DNA of 64,000 bases, from positions 18,567,841-18,631,840 of the forward strand of contig OU342806.1 in the NCBI GenBank assembly GCA_910591455.2. Direction: 5' to 3'. Origin of the DNA: Pholis gunnellus. Its lineage: Eukaryota > Chordata > Actinopteri > Perciformes > Pholidae. The notes below the pieces were generated by a model. It saw only the letters and a program-made list of their open reading frames with translations, was not told the DNA's origin and ran no database searches. Position 1 is the first letter of the stretch. Every line of letters starts with the position of its first letter. A program made the position numbers and the translations under genes. Positions 62,186-64,000 of the stretch are shown here, piece by piece.

Positions 62186-64000
62186 ATGCAGAAAGGAGAC
62201 AAATATAAAAGAAAGGTAGGTACGGTCTTTTAAATATGTCTTCATGTGAGTATTTATCTTCATAGGAACCACTTAATTTTAAAAGAAAAGGGTGATGTTT
62301 TTCTTTATGTAGTAATTAATCAGTCATCAGAATGTTGACATGACATGAATTGTACCATTACTAATTTCTTGTAATATGCAGAAGATGCCCAATATCCGGC
62401 AGCTGAGGAAGAGAGAGAGTAAGAGGCCCAGATGGACCAAAGAAGCCATGGGGCAGGCCATGCAGGAGGTGCAGGCAGGCAGGCAAACTCTAAGGCATGC
62501 AGCCAAGCAATTTGGAGTCCCAAAGTCTAGCCTGTCGGACCGACTCAGTGGACGTGTAGCCACTGATTGCATCTATGGCCAAAGTCAGCTTCTCACCCCT
62601 GAAGATGAGAATTCGCTGGTGGAGTATTGTTTGTACTCCGCCAGTCACGGGTGTCCTCAAAGAAAGTATCAGGTTGTGGCCCAAGCTCTGGCCATTTATA
62701 ATTATCGTAATCCGCACAAACCCAGGACTGTTCTCGGCCAAACCTGGTGGATTAATTTCAAGGAGCGGAACCACCATCGCCTTACCTCCCAGACCCCAGA
62801 CATTATTGACCACGGTAATAAACCACGCACAAACAAAAGGGGTTCAGTCAAAGACATCCCCCTTTCCCGGTTACCCCCGCCCGAGAGTCCGCCTTCCTCT
62901 CCATCTTCCGATCCCTACCTCACCCATCCGCTGGTAGCATCAGGGCACATAACTGTGGAGCTGGCCCGTGTCTTGTCCAAAACCAACCAAACCTGTGAAA
63001 TCCGAAAGGTCAGGAGAAGTGCCTACGTGCTGACAGCACAGCAAATGTCAGATGTCATCAAGAAGGTGGAGGGCAGTGCAGCAAGAGTGGAGGCCAGAAG
63101 TGTGAAGCGACAGGGGGCGGAAGACACCGACCTGGCAGTCTCTTCCTCTACCTTACCCGGTGGCTCTCGCCTCGGCCGCAAAAGACGCCTTCCCTCTGGG
63201 GCCCATCCAGACACCAGTTGTGGTGCTGCTGGCCCCTCAGCCCTCTTTGTTCCCACGTGTGCATCCCACAGCGCCTCAATCAGCCCCAGCAGCACACCAA
63301 CCAACACAAGCTTGTCTTCCAATGACCGGCATCATAACATTGTAGAAGGTAACGTTTCCTTTTTGACATGTACATGTGAATATATGCACAAACTTTATTC
63401 TGAATTATTATTTTAATGTTTAATATGATTTTGTAGAGCATACAGCAAGTCCCAAGCTCCTTCCTCGGCCTCTCGTTAGAAATACTTGATATAATCTGTA
63501 AAAACTATGTAAAACACATTCAACAACATTTTAACATGTTGGTAACATGAGCTATTATAAAAACAGTAAACATTTCAAGACAGCTAAGTCATGTGTTTTC
63601 ATATGCACAGCTTCTAACCTGTGGCAGACCTCCTCCATGCCTCTAGGGCCCCCGTCTCCTGGCCCCTCCTCCTCAACTGCTGAACCCACAACATCCACTG
63701 GTACGTATGCCGAACAGTCTTAACTTGTAAAACACCCATGAAAATTCAGCAATTTCCTCACATGTGTTCTGTCCCCCCCCCCTCCCTATGAGTAGGTCAC
63801 ATAGCTGCAAAGAAGAAAAAATGGGAAAAGAAGATTTTGCGATGCGGACGGTGCAGACAGCCTTATCCTCCAAAGGATCCTGAAGGATTGGTTTTGTGGG
63901 TTCAATGTGACAACTGCCACAAGATGTTTCACACCATCTGTGTGAGCTCAGAGATAGACTTGGACGACGATGAATTTTGGTGTTTTTGGTGCCTTGATGT
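62186..64000 (+). CDS. HTH-psq/CENPB-type DNA-binding protein with PHD-like finger, 3' end outside the window
   Basis: Exons 62186-62215, 62382-63348, 63611-63700 and 63796 to beyond the window end join in phase (0, 1, 1). The first gives MQKGDKYKRK. The large exon holds a pipsqueak-type helix-turn-helix (RPRWTKEAMGQAMQEVQ, AAKQFGVPKSSLSDRLSG), then a CENPB/Tc5-type HTH (LTPEDENSLVEYCLYSASHG, PRTVLGQTWWINFKERN). A Pro/Ser-rich linker and AYVLTAQQMSDVIKKVEG follow, resembling the segment after the DDE domain in pogo-like transposases. The last exon encodes a C4HC3-like zinc finger: CGRC, CDNCHKMFH, C, WCFWC. The DDE catalytic domain expected between HTH and tail is absent. It is probably a nuclear DNA/chromatin-binding protein derived from a transposase. 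The large exon has its own ATG at 62385 as an alternative start. Confidence 0.75.

Overview
This is vertebrate nuclear DNA, almost certainly a teleost fish. Genes are split by GT-AG introns, dinucleotide microsatellites are abundant, and a PIF/Harbinger DNA transposon and L1-type LINE pieces are present. One gene is a clear HPS3 orthologue whose 23 coding exons all join in phase. All family assignments come from reading translations and splice sites; no database search was run.

Layout. (1) 1-9.0 kb is a rearranged patch. It holds the last exon of a secreted mucin-like gene (+), a TTC14-derived exon series (-) fused in frame to the tail exon of a HECT ubiquitin ligase, and a separate broken copy of that HECT exon. 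(2) 10.0-36.9 kb is a cluster of paralogous secreted, Thr/Pro/Ala-rich mucin-like genes (+). Gene A (10182-20898) has a 7-residue repeat and a Harbinger element in intron 1. Gene B (28707-34047) has a 5-residue repeat. About 7 kb of repeats and LINE debris separates them. A small N-glycosylation-site module precedes the mucin tract in A, follows it in B, and ends a third copy at 101-181. (3) 36.8-44.3 kb (-) is a complete 15-exon gene for a 697-aa G2E3-like HECT E3 ligase. (4) 46.5-59.4 kb (-) is complete hps3 (1045 aa), encoding a BLOC-2 subunit for lysosome-related organelle biogenesis. (5) 62.2 kb to the end (+) is the 5' part of a gene combining a pipsqueak/CENPB-type DNA-binding region with a PHD-like zinc finger and no DDE catalytic domain. 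It looks like a domesticated transposase.

History. 1-1986 is a near-identical copy of 34970-36961 (3' end of mucin B, spacer, end of the HECT gene). Its breakpoint at about 1986 joins the HECT tail exon to TTC14 sequence. A second, decayed copy lies at 8097-9009. The mucin arrays also show kilobase-scale internal duplications. The most unusual items are the in-frame TTC14-HECT chimera, the module-shuffled mucin paralogues with different repeat units, and the DDE-less transposase-derived PHD gene.
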